From Prinia subflava (lineage: Eukaryota; Chordata; Aves; Passeriformes; Cisticolidae), in NCBI RefSeq assembly GCF_021018805.1, contig NC_086248.1:52581485-52645484 (forward strand): a stretch of 64,000 bases of DNA, read 5' to 3'. The notes beneath the pieces were generated by a model. It worked only from the letters and a program-made list of their open reading frames with translations, searched no databases and was not told the DNA's origin. This document shows positions 37,701-50,730 of this stretch, one piece after another. Each line of letters begins with the position of its first letter. Positions within the stretch are counted from its first letter, which is position 1. The position numbers and the translations under genes were made by a program.

Positions 37701-40700
37701 CTTCTCTGGAATGTAGTTTCCTCATCCTAAAATGGTTGCTGAAATGAGTCAATTGAGGCACTCATCTCTCCCATAATTACAGAGGAATCCTTGACAACTA
37801 TTTTAAACTGGACATTTTTTAATTGATGCTCCAGTATCTCACATAATGTAACCTGAATTGTCTTTATACCTTCAGGAAATGGGAAAGTTATGGGATTGTA
37901 GGGAAATCATGTTATCTTCATTGCAGGAAAACCACTAGAATGGAGAACCAAATAAACTGTTTGTGAGTCACTGCTGGGTAATGAGGAAAGGCACACAGTC
38001 AATTTGGATTTCAAACCTTTGAGAAGAGTACTGTGGCTGCTGGGTAACAGGCAGGTACAGGTGGGACAGGTTTTCTCAGCCCATCCTGGTATTTCACTTT
38101 GCATCTATAGTAAGAGGCTAAGAACTATTATTTTCCTGGTGCTCTAACCCAGGAGCAATTTGTGAATGGGTAGCAGTGGCAGCTGGATGTGCAGGCGATC
38201 CTTTTGGTACCCAGGGACTCCCTGGTGCCTGCTTGAGCACCCTCTGTCCGTAGTGCCGTACATCAGAGGTTGGGGGAAGAGGGAGCAGCGACCAGCTGGA
38301 GGCAGGGCAGTGCTGGTGGTGCTGCCACCAGATCAGGCAGCCAGCTCTATTTCACCTCTCCCTGGATTTTGGCTACAGAAACTTATCTTGCTGTTTGGCC
38401 AAGTGAGAAAGAGCTCAGGCACAGCAGTGGATGGGGCAAGGACCCTGAGAGCTGAAATAAAGGCATTGAAAGGAGTGATGCTTCTGCCAGAGAAGAGTAT
38501 GAGTGGTGTCATAGGAAAAAGGGTTTTATACAGCAACTACACTGTCTCTTATTCAGACCTTTCTTGAGCAGCAGATGCATTAAATGCCCATGGTTGTTCC
38601 CTTTATCCTAATGTTTTGATATGGTACCTATGTAAGCCACCTAATACTGTCATAGCTGTGTTAAAATTGCTCTGATAGTAGACCAAATTAGTGTCTGGCT
38701 TTGTTTGACACTCATTTTTCCAGCAGTAACTTTTGAACTTAAATCACTTTTCTGTTCCTTTTGCCTGTGTTTTCCAGATTCTTTAATTTTCAGTCATATT
38801 TTGGCCAGGCATGCTGCTGTGCAATTGCAGAAGAAAATGCTCCAAGTACAGAAGAAACAACCTACTTCCAGCATATTGTGTGTTTTAATTTAATTTTTTA
38901 GATTTTCTGTAAACCACATAATTTTCCCACAAGGTGAAACAGATGTAATAAATTTTCAGCACTTGCCTTTATGAAAGGATTTCAATCTCTTAAATTTTGT
39001 GCAGTGTCAGGTCAAATATTCCCTAGAGAAAACAGGGCATAGATTACATTTAAAGCTATGAAAGGCACGTGGTGACCTATATATATACCTCCAGCATTCA
39101 TTTTGAATATACAACACCTTGAACTTCAAGGAACAGATCATTGCAACAGATACAAGAATGTACAGGGTAGAGGGCAGTGGAAACCAGCATTCACTTTTCC
39201 AGTTTTTACATACAGAGCCATCAGTGTTTCCCCACATGACTGTAGTAAAAAGACAGTTTTTGTACACTTATAAGCGGTGAAGAAGCAGAGTTATATCTCA
39301 TTATACTGAAGAATGGGAAAGATAACTTTTTCTGTTGGCTGTGGGTTTTCTTCCACTAGAAACTGAGTTTTTCCTTTTCTTTCCTAGAAAGTGATCAAGT
39401 TAAAAAATAAATAGATGAGCAAATACAGATGTGTCAATAATTTTATTTTAAAAATCAATGTAGTATATACATATATATTATATTTACTTTATGTATGAAG
39501 TTCTGCTTAGCACCTTGCCATAATTAGAGAGGTTGTCAGTACTTTTGTACTACAACTGAACCCTCCCAATATTCTCTCCTGTACTTTGATGGAGAAAGCC
39601 AGAGCTTATAGAGATAATGCATGTTTATATCCCACAAACTGTGTTTCCTGATCAATTGAACCTCTGGTGAATACTTCTCATCTAAAATGACTAGATCTTG
39701 GCAGTTCACTAGTTTCTCCCATTCTTGAAAATACTGCAGAATGTCTTGGGTTTAAAGAAGAATAATAGTATTTTAAAAATATTTTTTCATAGTTCCAATA
39801 GGGAGGTAACAATGTGATTGGATTGTTAGCAAAGGACTTCAGAAATAAAATGCTGTAAAGATAGCCTAAAAATGGCAAGTAAAACTGACATTATGTTGTT
39901 GGCACCAGGGATACAGGACATTGCACCATGAGACAAAAGATCCTTTAGAAGGGTATTTTAAGCCTCTAAGGTTGATTTAACAGAGACAAAGTTTACTGTG
40001 GCACAGAGAGCACCCTCGCTCCATGGAGGCAGCAGAAAGCAGTCATCAGGTCCCATCCAAGCTGCTGAATGAAAAGAGAAGAAAAAACAGAATCAGTATG
40101 TTTCCTGAAATGCTCTCTCTTTCCACTTCTGGTCTTGAGTTAGTTTGTGAAATTTCACCCCAAAAGAAGACAATGATTTAGAAGGGCTGCACTAAGCCTG
40201 GTGTCGCCAGTCCCTGAGATAAGCCCTGGGAAGCTGCCTGGAAATGGTGCCACACTGAACAGCCTGGGAGGGGAAAGAGCTGCCTGAGCATCCCCCAGCT
40301 GTACTGCTACCAGTCTGCAGCTGGCCACCCTCGGGCTCCCATGAGCCCTTTAAGTGTTGGCATCCATGGGGTTTCTCCTGATAAATTGTAGGCTTGGGTC
40401 AAACTAAATCATAAATATGGGCAAATTCAGTGTTCCTCCCCTAGGACTATTCCCCACATCAATTCTGACATTCCAGTACACAAAGACTTAAAAACAAAGT
40501 CCTAAGAAGATGATGGGGAATACAGTCATGAACTCAGGCCAAGAAAACAAACCAAACAAACACCCTTCTGAAATACAGCAAGTAAGGTAAAAAAAATCCT
40601 ATACCTTTCTTACCTTTCTAATGCCCTTGATAAAGACTTCTCTGACTCCCTTTTCCCTTGAGTTGAGTATTGTCCTGCAGCCGTACCAGGCTCACCACCT

Positions 40701-43700
40701 CTCACAGACCATGTCAAGGCAGGGCAGTTGCCCAGGTTTGTCTTGGCAAGTCTTTCTCTAGTCCCCCAGGAATAGGGATCTCTGCAGCAGCCTTGAGCAG
40801 AATGTCTTGGAGCACAGAAATTAAGTCTTTGCTACAAGAACACACTTCTGTTAAATTCCAAGAACATGTACAACTATGAACAGTTATCTCTCAAATTTCT
40901 CTTCTGCGAATGGAGCTGCGCATGTCTGCACATTGCCCTTTTTATAAATAGAGGGAATAGACATCTTTTTCCACCCTAAAATCTCTGAGCGTGGGGTCAT
41001 AGTTAATTTACTGAAAGTAACATTAGAGCAATCCCTAACACCACAATAGAAAGATAGATTCTGACATGTCAATCAAAGCTGAAATTATCTTATGTTGTGC
41101 ATCTTGGCAATGCTTTCATTCCTGGCTTAACCACAAGCTGTACCAGTACAATGATCATAAGGATCACAATGCCAGAGGTAAAACTTGTGGAGGGAACTCT
41201 GTATACATAAAAGCCATCATTTTTGCTCAGCCCTTCACAGCATAGCTCATGGAACACAACCTAATTTCTTCATTATGGCAGTAACAATATTTAAAAGCAC
41301 TTGGTAGCTATTTTGTCATCCTGTAAAAAGAAGTACTCTGTTAGTTTCTATCAACTCTTTATGCTTCCAGAGAAAAGGAAAACTGTCCTTCTCTTTGTTG
41401 ATTAGAACTATGCAGCATCCTGAATCCAGTCATTCTAAGATGGAGCTCCATTAAAGAAGAATGTGATGAGCCACATACTGCATCAGTACAGACACACTTA
41501 AGCATCCCTAGAAGACACCTGGGTGTTTCTTACCATGAGTGACACATGAAAATCTATGTCAAACCAATGAGTAGATCTTGAAGCCAGGCAGCCATGCAGA
41601 CCATCAGGAAACACTGTCATCAGCTTTTTAACTCAAAACCTCATACTGGTGAGACAGTTCCATAGGCCAGCTCCAGACAACAAGTAATCACACTTGGTTT
41701 GTAAATCAGTGGAAGAAGAAAAATGTTAGCCTCCTCAGTATTTGTAGCTTTTGCATTCTTCATTTTTAATCCCAGAATTTTGAAAACAGAAACTCTGTGG
41801 GACTATCCTCATTAAACAAAACCACCAGCAGGTCCCCTCATGCAGCCAAAAGAGTGGGGTTCAGAAGAAATTCCATCCTTAATTACAGTTCTGCCCATAC
41901 TTATCTGTGAGATAAAGAAGCAGATCTGCATTCCTCCAAAAATATGGGTATTTCAATGCTTTCTTGCTTGTGTACAAATGCAACTATAATCTTCTGCTTT
42001 TATACTTCTTATCTGTTGTATCTTTTTTAGTTTCCTAAGCATTGAAAATAAAATCCATTGGTCACAATTTGTTATCTTTATTGCAGCCAAATACTGTTTG
42101 AAATATGAGAGATCTGAAGCCCATCCAAACTTCTTTTGATATTGTTTTTCCAAGCATGGCCCAAACTTTGCCATGACTCAAGTGAAGTTTAAGACATACT
42201 GGTGCTGAACAAAAAGTAAAGCATCATCCAAGACTTTGCATCCTGTGACTATACATGAGGTAAATATGGAATGAGATAGTGCAGGGATCGGTAAGAAAGA
42301 TACAACCACAGCCAAAGTTTCGAGAAACTGACAGAGACCATCGGAGTTTTGCAATGGAGAACAGTCATGTGGTGTTCAGTGGTGTCAGAGATGAAAGAAA
42401 TTATTATGATTTTCAGCTGTTAGTAGTGGAAGCCATCTCACAAACTTATTTCAGCCCAGGCAAGGACACAAACATGTGCCAAACATGATTCCATGCAAAG
42501 CTTCCCATGTAGTCTGTACAGCTATACGTGTCTACCAGAAGAACAATGTCAGATTACCAGACAGATGGTAATTGCCTTTGCCAAGGAATATCAGACTCCC
42601 TAAATGTACTGTGTGTATTTGGCCCAGCCAGCCAAAGATAAGATTTTATTCTGAAGATTTTTCTGTCACAGAGGGTAAACAAATCTGATGACCTCCTTGG
42701 AGATGGGAATGGGAGGGGTAAGCTCAAAGCAAAAAAAAAAAGTTTGTATTAAACTTCAAAGTGTTAAAAACAAAATTGTCTAAATATGGGAGGGGAAAAT
42801 GTTAAAGTTACATGTCAAATCAAGCCTTTGCATACAAATATGACTCTTATTAATACATGTTGTTAATGCCTTCTTCATCTTCATTAAATATGCCCTTATT
42901 TTCCTCCCTAAAGCTCAGTAGCACTATTACATACCAGTGTTTTCTTCATCTTGATAGTCCCAAAATGACTCCATCTCTGCAGCAAGCCTCTCCCACTCTA
43001 CATTACCCAGTGTTAGAACAACCCAAACAACTCCTAGACTTCAAATATTTCTGAAAAATTGGAAGAACATTCATAGCTCTATTTTGCAGTGGGAAGAACC
43101 GCGGCACAGAGAGATAAAATCATCCGTCCTTGGCAGGAAGCCACCTACAGAATACTTGCTTTTTGTTCATTTTTTTTCTCCTGCCTTTATAATCCAGATA
43201 CTTCTTAGGTATTTTTGCATTTTTTTTTTCTTGCTAGTATTCTGTTTGATTTTCTCTTTTTCTAATCTTCACCTCATTTATTGAGGTGCCTGTATTTTTA
43301 GTTACCTCTTCCTACAGGCTATTTCGTAAGAGAAAACCTCCCCCTAGTTGCATAAAGTCTCTACTGAAACATCCAGCAGGACCAGGACTAAGCATACTTT
43401 CCTCTACTTTTGTCCCATTTTTCTCTGTCCCTTGGATCCATTTATCCCTAGTTCTTTCCATTTTGCGCTCAACTTCTAACTCTCCCCCGCATTCCCCGCT
43501 GCCGCCTTCCTATTTTCTTTCTGTGTCTCTCTCCTCTTTTCCCACCAGCTGGACATAAAGGGACCAGGATTTGAAATACCAAACAATAGCTTTTCAGATC
43601 TTGGTATGTTTCCTAAGGACTTCACAGGATTGAAGTCTATGGGAGGGGGAGTAGCCTTTAAAAAAATGAGTAGATGTTCCTAATCATTGCCAGGAGATGC

Positions 43701-44035
43701 ACTAAGGGGAGCCTACAAGGACTCAGTCACAAAAAGGGAGTGGTATTTTCCTTGCCATGAGCCCAGTATTGCGCTAGCCAGCACTCTGAGTCACTGGGGG
43801 GAGCTTTGCTGGGAGAAGTCATGCAGGAAGTTCAGTCCAAGAAATTAATCTCAGAACAGCCATTGCACTATTTCAGAGAATATCAAGTATCAACACAGAG
43901 TTTCAGGATGGTTGTTCAAAGTAATATTCTCATTATGTTGGAAAAGCATCAGCTATGCCAAAGCAGAGCAGTCCTCCTTAACAGTATCTCTCTGGCGTCC
44001 CTCTGATAGTCATTGTGACCCACAGTCATCTGCTC
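34742..44035. other. Non-coding stretch, no gene recognised
   Basis: About 9.3 kb of AT-leaning DNA without a recognisable gene or mobile element. A local cluster of CpG dinucleotides occurs at about 36.55-36.82 kb. T-rich stretches occur at 43.17-43.26 kb. Frames are short and domain-free. Confidence 0.5.
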
Positions 44036-44055
44036 TGATTAGTGATCACTAATCA
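44036..44055. repeat. 20 bp perfect palindrome
   Basis: TGATTAGTGATCACTAATCA reads the same on both strands, centred between 44045 and 44046. A further TGATTAGTGG follows at 44060. Each arm contains a TAATC/GATTA core of the type bound by paired-class/bicoid-class homeodomains, so it could be a dimer site. No evidence beyond the sequence. Confidence 0.95.
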
Positions 44056-46700
44056 CTACTGATTAGTGGCATACGTTCAGAATGTCCATACATTCCTTTA
44101 AATAGTTGAACAAATACTTCCCTAATCTCTGTGCATTTTGGAGATACCAAGATGGTAGTTTAAGTCAGTTCCTTCCACATCTTTCCCAGCTCACAACCCT
44201 TGGTTTTATTTGTAACATCAGCATAGTTTATCCATTTCCACAAAAAATTGCGTAACAACAATCAGTTAAACAGAAACACTCCCAGGTATCTCTCTACATC
44301 CTGCAACAGTAACACAGTTGGAAGCTTGGGAAAAAATGTTTTTCTCAGAATGCTCCCTTCCACAGAGATAGAAAAGAAGGGGATTATAGAAAATGTTGGG
44401 AGGGTTTTAAGCAAATTGGCACAAAAACTAAGAAACAAGCGATGGATGTTTTCTAGTCTCAGATGTCTATAATGGATTTCAAATCAAGCATTAACCGTGG
44501 TGTATTTGTGTTGGAATAGATGTCCCACAGACATTTGAGACAGGTCTTTTGTTGCAAGAAATGCAGAAAATAAGAGCCAGCTTCCAAAAGACCTCTTTGA
44601 TTTATATTTGTGTATCTTGCATGGAAAATGGAATAATTTGGTACAGAGTCACCATTTGTCATTTAAAGTGTGATGTACAAAGCAATTCACAGAAGAGTGA
44701 CATAACATTGACCATGGTCTAGCTTGTCACCTATTGCTTTACATAGGTACTCTTCCTCACAAGCCCTCCTAAAACATCACATTAGCTAATCTATGTGATA
44801 TAATGAGAAACAGCACAACAACCAAGGGCATCTTTTCATGTCTCCCTAACCATGGTAAGCCTTTCTGTTTCTGAAACCCATGTGTGGGTTTTCATCTTGT
44901 GGCATGCAACATATGAAAATGAAGAGTGGGGAGATTGAAGGCTTGGTCATACAAAGGGAAAAATATGGAAAAGAATCTCAATATAGTATGTGACACTGAT
45001 GAGTTCATTGCTTATCTGACATTCATTCTAGATCTGGGGATGAGGTTTTCTTAAGTCTGTCACCAGACCTGCTGCACCTTTGGGCAAAACAGCTGTTTTC
45101 TCTGTGCTTCTGATGCTCCTCCCTTAAAATGAACTGAACAAACCTAAATGACCACAAGGTGAACTGATACTACCCACAGGTGAGAGCCTACGTAGCACCA
45201 GGTTATGCTATGGGACTAGTCCCCCAGAACCAGCTCAATGCCTGAGGCAAGCCCAAAGTCCTCACTCTGACTGTGGGGGCAGCTGAAACAAGACTAAGAA
45301 GTGGAGCCCCCCTTCCTCCCTCATGCTCTAAGTCCCAAGGTGAGGAAAGGCTCATGCATTTGCAGAAGACAGCTGCAGCATTTTCCAACAGATCCCATGT
45401 TTAATAAACCAGCAGACCAGGACAGAAAGGGAAGAGAGATTACTGTGTACACAGGCATCCCTCTCTTTAGTAGTAATTTAAAAGAAACTACAAAACCAAC
45501 CCTACAATTCCATTAAAAAAATTCTCAGAATCTTAAAAGAAGGACCAACAAGAAACCGAGCTGATCTGACAGAATGTAGATGTACCAGATCATATGGCCC
45601 TGGACAGAAGGGAGGAAGGCATTTGAAAGCCTTCTGCTTAGGGAGTGTTGTGTCCTTTTGAAATATCTCAAAGACAGCCTTGTGCAGGCTTCACAATTAG
45701 TGAGGGAAAAAGAGGATTGTGGAAAAAAAAAAAAAGAAATTAAGGAAATGGAAGGAGAACATGAAGAGCATTTTAAGAGGTTGAAAGCAAACCCCCCACC
45801 ACGGACAGTGGGTAAAAAGGGATCTAAAAATAGGTAGCATGAGACAGGGCTCTCCGAAAGAGAGCGGGAAGGACACTGTGTTCTGGAAACTAGTGTGACC
45901 AACCACAAACAAATGTGCCAAGACTCTTGTACATTTTGTTGGCATTTTTCTCAAGGCTGGCACATAATCCATACCAGGAAAGGTATCACCAAGTAGTCAG
46001 TGCCCTTCTCTGAGGCATAATTTGCCAGTACAAACTCCTCAGAGATCAGAGGCAAATGGCTCATCAGCCTGTGACAGAAAAATGATAAAACAAAGACTTT
46101 CCTGAACTCTCCCTTATCACGAGAAGAATTGACGGAAGCACATTTTTATGGATTTATCTAACTCCATGAAAAAAAAGGTTGGGTTTTTTTGCTACCTGCT
46201 TACAGCAAGTTTATAGCCATTTGTTCTTATGTTTACTTTGGTATTTAATTTCTTTCCAAATTAGCTTTACTTAGCTTATCTTCTCCTCTCCAATGTTTAC
46301 AATCATATCCCCCCCCACTAAGCTAACACACCAGCCTCTGCTATTTTCTTATTGTATACAAGATCTTCGATTTTGTGATCACTCTCCTTTTACACTTCAG
46401 TATCTACTCTGGTCTAATCTAGTTTCTACTGAAGTGGGGTAAACAGAGTGAGAATGAAACTTCAAATGCAAACTCACAAGCACCTTGCAAAACAATACCT
46501 CTCTACCTCCACTGGAATTGCCAGAAGTCACAAAACCTCTGAGCATAAGCCTTTTTCACTTCCAAATCACACTCATGTTTCTAATTTCTATTACCTCTTA
46601 CAGAGATCCAGCTTATAACAGATGTTTCAATGACCTCCTAAATGCAATGATTGTCTATTTGTACTATTAAATTCTATCTCATTTCTGCTCAATTCATCTA
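44056..46700. other. Non-coding stretch, no gene recognised
   Basis: No recognisable feature. A Lys/Glu-rich frame on the plus strand at 45,580-45,837, with an A13-type run inside it, is the most protein-like in appearance. It has no known domain and is probably a product of purine-rich composition. Confidence 0.45.
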
Positions 46701-46739
46701 CAAAGTAGTTTTCAAAGTCATCTTCATGCAATGGTCTAA

Positions 46740-48180
46740 TTTTCATCTGTACTGAATGCTTCTATTTTTATTTTTCACTGGCAATTTTCACCAACTTATT
46801 CCTGTTTTTTATTCCAAACTCATGAAACAAACATATTGAATGACATCAGTGCCAAGACAGGGTCTCAAGACAGCTCCCTGCAGCCTGACAGGTTTCTTTT
46901 CAGCACAGCATGTTGTCCTGTCCCTTTCATGTGCAACTCAGGTTTCTCATATTAATCTCCATTGTCTCCAATCTGACAGCTTCTCAGCTGGTACAATATA
47001 AAATATTTCAGTACAGACCAGGAATATTCAAACTGTCTGCCCAGGAAAGTGTTGGGAGTCATCAGCCCTGGAGGTATTTAAAAAATGTGGGAACATGATT
47101 TAATGTGGACTTGGCAGCACTGGGTTAACATTGGACTCAGTGATTTAAAGATCTTCTCCCACCAAAACCATTCCATGATTTCGCTATATTTTCTTCAGTT
47201 AGAAAATCACTTATTTATCTCAAAGACAGATTTTTGCAATGTTTTATTCAAACAAGGTAATTTTTATCATGTTTTCTATTTATCTCCATTTGCTTAATTA
47301 TTCTGTTTGTCAGCAGTAAGCTGTACTAAAAATCCTTGCTGCTAGTACTAACACTTCTCCAGCTGGTCTTGTGGGTGAAGATTGTCCAGTGCCTTAAGTG
47401 GAGTACATGGAGAGGCTTTGGAGACCACATGTTCCTCACTGTCTCTTCCAGTCCAAGGAGCAGGAGACACGTTCAAAGCAAACACAAGAAGGTTGTACTT
47501 CAGTTAAGCTGCATGTAACCTCTGGAATTTCTTGTCATGAGATGTTGTGAATGATTAAAGATAAAAACAGGGGAGGGGGTATATGAACAAGTGAATGAAA
47601 GAGGAAACAACTGAAGGACAACACCTACAACCCTCCCCATACTTACACCAGGTATGTGAGTGCCTGGGCCACAAACTGCAGGAGTCTCGGAAACTAATAC
47701 TATGTTGGGAAGCATGGTGAGATGGATTTTCGAACAAACACAGTAAATTGACTCATATATTTATGTAATCTACATTATCTTATTTGACTGTCTTATTTCC
47801 TGACTGAGTCTTATTTCCACCACACTCATTTGATGATAACTTCCCCCATTCACTTTCCCACTTTTTACCTCATGGCCAACATCATCACTATTGAAAGCTG
47901 AAACAAAGTGTTTGTTTAGCTTTTACAGGATATACAGATTATCTTTAAACCTTGCAAAATCCTCAGGGCACATTAGATGAACATTCTCTTTTGTTTTGCT
48001 TTACATTTCTTGCTTTACCTGCTGTCATTTTTTGTAATTTCTTTTGTTAAGAGCTTGACTTCTGAAAATTCTCACTTTGTCCCTACATTTTCTAAGATCC
48101 AGGAAAAGGTTTATTTTGTGATAGGTCTTACCTTTTAATTTTCAAGTTTCATTCATAAATTCTTGTTTGACACAACAAAT
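46740..48180 (-). mobile_element. Possible ancient LINE relic, antisense
   Basis: Two patches resemble antisense text of old CR1/L3-type LINEs. Around 46,810-46,880 there is 'ATATTGAATGACATCAGTGCC', then 'AAGACAGGGTCTCAAGACAGC' and 'TCCCTGCAG', like the segment after the RT B motif. Around 47,890-47,930 there is 'TTGAAAGCTGAAACAAAGTG', then 'TTTGTTTAGC', like the endonuclease-RT linker. The order fits a minus-strand element about 1.4 kb long, interrupted by a younger plus-strand CR1 tail. Similarity is weak and from memory, so boundaries and family are uncertain. Confidence 0.4.
47025..47182 (+). mobile_element. Short CR1 3' region fragment
   Basis: Plus-strand segments CTGCCCAGGAAAGTGTTGG, AGCCCTGGAGGTATTTAAAA, GGACTTGGCAGCACTGGGTT and GGACTCAGTGATTTAAAGAT follow the order of the CR1 3' region. 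The last is followed by a degraded tail CATTCCATGATT. It is an old copy of about 160 bp. Confidence 0.85.
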
Positions 48181-49504
48181 AATTAGGCCACGAGTGGACC
48201 CCTTTCTGCTAGTTGCCCCTTGCCAAAGATGAAATAGGTTTTATATCTTTGAGGTAGATTATACATGTTTTACACATAGAGATAAATATTGCATCTCTGA
48301 ATTGAGGAATTCCAGCCCTCTGCAGGTCTCTCAGTTCTTCGTTTTCTCTAAGCAATGAAAGGACAGCAGCTCAGGAGAGAATGGAATGTAGATTTTGGCA
48401 TCTGAAGCCCCTTCCAAGCACGTCAGGTACTTACCTTCAACAATTGCAGCCATCTAGTGGACAAATACCAGAAACAGTCCCTAGTCAGTACAAATGTGGT
48501 CTTCCCTTGCTTGCAATTGTCCACTGAGTTGACTGGTATTTGGTGTTTCATGGTTAAACAGGCAATACAAAATAAGTGTCCCAAAATCACTTTATCATGA
48601 GCTTGTATTACAGGGCAGTTGTCTTGGCCACTCTGCTAACCCCTTAGCAATGAGCACACCTGGCTGTCACAGAACATGATACCCCAGGGAGTCATTTGGG
48701 CATACGGATTTGTTCTCTTGCATTTCCAATACCTCAAAAAAGTTATGACTTTACTAATGCTGCCATACACTGACAGTGATAATGAATACATAACCAGAAT
48801 GGTTTTTACAGTGGGACTCACCACTGACTCGCTTGGATACTTGACAAGTGAGTGTGGAGGCAGAGTTATGTGTGTCAAGGCCTTACCCTACAGCGGTGAT
48901 TCCCAGCCTGTGCTACCCCTGCCTGGCTGGTGCATTGATGACTCTGCCAAGGGGAACATCAGCAGCTGCTGATTACCCCCGATGTAAATGTTTGCCTTCA
49001 CAGAAGGAAACTACATAGACAATTACCACTTTTGCAAGCTCAATTAGCTCTGTCAGCTAGGTAATGGCAATCCAGCTGCATCTGCCTTTTGAAGCACAGG
49101 ATTTACGGAGGGTAAATAGGTTAGCTAGCATGCATTTGGTGGAGGAGAGGATACAGAGTTGCAGGAAAAGAAAGAAAAGAAAGTGGAAATCTCTTGGCCT
49201 GTCAAGACCCAGCTCTGAAGACAGAAATTGTTGCTATTGCTGCTCTGTTAATTACCTCTTTTAGCATCAGTCATGGTGGTGTCTACATACTCTATGACCA
49301 CTAACTGCTTTGCTAAAGACTTTTTTATGCATATATGTCAATCACAATTTGTACATCATATAAGATAATGTGCTCCCTAAAGTTTGACCTTCATTATTTT
49401 TTCAGATGGCCATATTAACTTAGAGTGCATAACACAAAAAATGCTTGTGCCACAAAAATGTGCACATGGCAACATGATTATGATGATGTCCTTCTTTCCA
49501 TATC
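48181..49504. other. Non-coding stretch with a CTCF-like core
   Basis: No gene recognised. Opposite frames of 98 and 80 codons overlap at 48.64-48.97 kb; neither matches a family I know. The CTCF-like core at 48449-48460 is annotated separately. Confidence 0.5.
48449..48460 (-). promoter_or_regulatory. CTCF-type core motif
   Basis: GCCATCTAGTGG on the plus strand reads CCACTAGATGGC on the minus strand. This is a full match to the core consensus CCASYAGRKGGC associated with the insulator protein CTCF. Flanking bases are not ideal (TGC follows GGC), so occupancy is uncertain. Confidence 0.45.
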
Positions 49505-50730
49505 ATCAGACCCAGCCAGAATGGATTTAGGACGGGGAGGTCCTGCCTGACCAACCTGATCTCCTTTCATGACCAGGCGACCAGGCTGGTGGGCGTGGGG
49601 AAGGCTGTGGGTGTTGTGTACCCAGACTTCACTTTAACAGTGTCTCCCACAGCACACTCCTGGAAAGGCTGTCAGCCCATGGCTTGGAGAGGTGCACCCT
49701 TCACTGAGTAAAGAACTGATTGGATGTCTGGGCCCAGAGGGAGGTGGTGAATGGTGCCAGTTGTCAGCTGGTCACCAGTGTTGTCCCCAGGGATCAGTGT
49801 TTGGTCCAGTGCTGTTCAATATTTTTACTGATAATCTGGATGAGGAGATGGAGTCCACCATCAGAAAATTTGCAGATAATGCCAAACCATGTGGGAATGT
49901 CAATCTGCTGGAGGGTAGGAGGGCTCTGCAGAAGAACTTGGCTAGGCTGGTCACAACAGGTTGAGACCAATGGCATGAGGTTCAACAAGACCAAGTGCCA
50001 GGTCCTGCAGTGCTACAGGCTGGGGACAGAGTGACTGGCCAGCAGTTAGACAGAAAGGGACCTGCGTGTGCTGATTGATGGCAGCTGAACAGGAGCCAGC
50101 AGTGTGCCCACACGGCCAAGAAGGTCAAGGGCATCCTGGCCTGGATCAGGAACAGTGAGGCCAGCAGGAAGAAGGAAGTGATTCTTCCCCTCTACTCAGC
50201 ACTGCTTAGGCTGGACCTTCAGTCCCGTGTCCAGTTCTGGGCCTCTCAGTTTAGGAAGGATGTTGAGATGTTAGAGCATGTCCAGAGAAGAGCAACAAGG
50301 TTGCTGAAGGGTCTGGAACACAACTTCTATGAGGAGTGGCTGAGGGAGCTGGGGATGTTTAGCCTGGAGAAAAGGAGGCTCAGGAGAGACTTTATTGCTC
50401 ACTACTGCCTGCAAGGAGGCTGTGGCCAGGTGGGAGCCAGCTTCTTCTCCCAGGCAACCAGCAACAGGACAAGAGGATCCAGTCTTAAGCTACATCAGAA
50501 GAGATTTAGATTGGACACGAGGAAGAATTTTTTCATCGAAAGGGAGATTGGGCATTGAAATGGGCTGCCCAGGATGGGCAGTCATGGAGCCACCACCCCT
50601 GGAGGTATTTAAGAGAAGAGTGGTGTGGCATTTGGTGCCATGGTCTAGTTGGTAAGGTGGTATTAGGTCATAGGATGGACTCAATGATCTCAAAGGTCTT
50701 TTCCAACCTAGCTGACTCGCTTCTGTGACA
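49505..50730 (+). mobile_element. CR1 LINE, 5'-truncated, about 1.2 kb
   Basis: A plus-strand CR1 copy, starting in the RT fingers/palm region (AGAATGGATTTAGGACGGGG) and running through RT, ORF2 C-terminus and 3' UTR. The end is TCTTTTCCAACCTAGCTGAC then TTCTGTGAC near 50,730, a degraded terminal octamer. It lacks the endonuclease half of ORF2 and ORF1, consistent with 5' truncation on insertion. No target-site duplication is evident. The orientation is opposite to the copy at 20.9-22.2 kb and the same as the copies at 26 and 53 kb. Confidence 0.95.
49692..50558 (+). pseudogene. CR1 ORF2 remnant with open C-terminal frame
   Basis: Translation of 49,692-49,964 gives [25 protein letters not shown] and [15 protein letters not shown]. 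The catalytic region here reads FADNA instead of the family's FADDT, so the aspartate pair is broken. Upstream, the palm A region (YPDF then TVSH in another frame) has lost several codons. A frameshift near 49,960 breaks the frame. A second open frame, 50,178-50,558 (126 codons), then encodes the ORF2 C-terminus: [53 protein letters not shown] and [12 protein letters not shown]. It contains no stop codon, which is notable but can be chance in a GC-richer, relatively recent copy. Confidence 0.93.

Noticed and set aside
22234..41480. A 16-mer, GATGAGCCACATACTG, occurs at both 22234 and 41465.
   Set aside because: One shared 16-mer in 64 kb is about what chance gives, and the flanks do not match.
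50637..50657. TGGTCTAGTTGGTAAGGTGG resembles the A box of a tRNA gene.
   Set aside because: It lies in the CR1 3' region, where the same wording is normal. No B box (GGTTCRANNCC) follows and no cloverleaf can be drawn.
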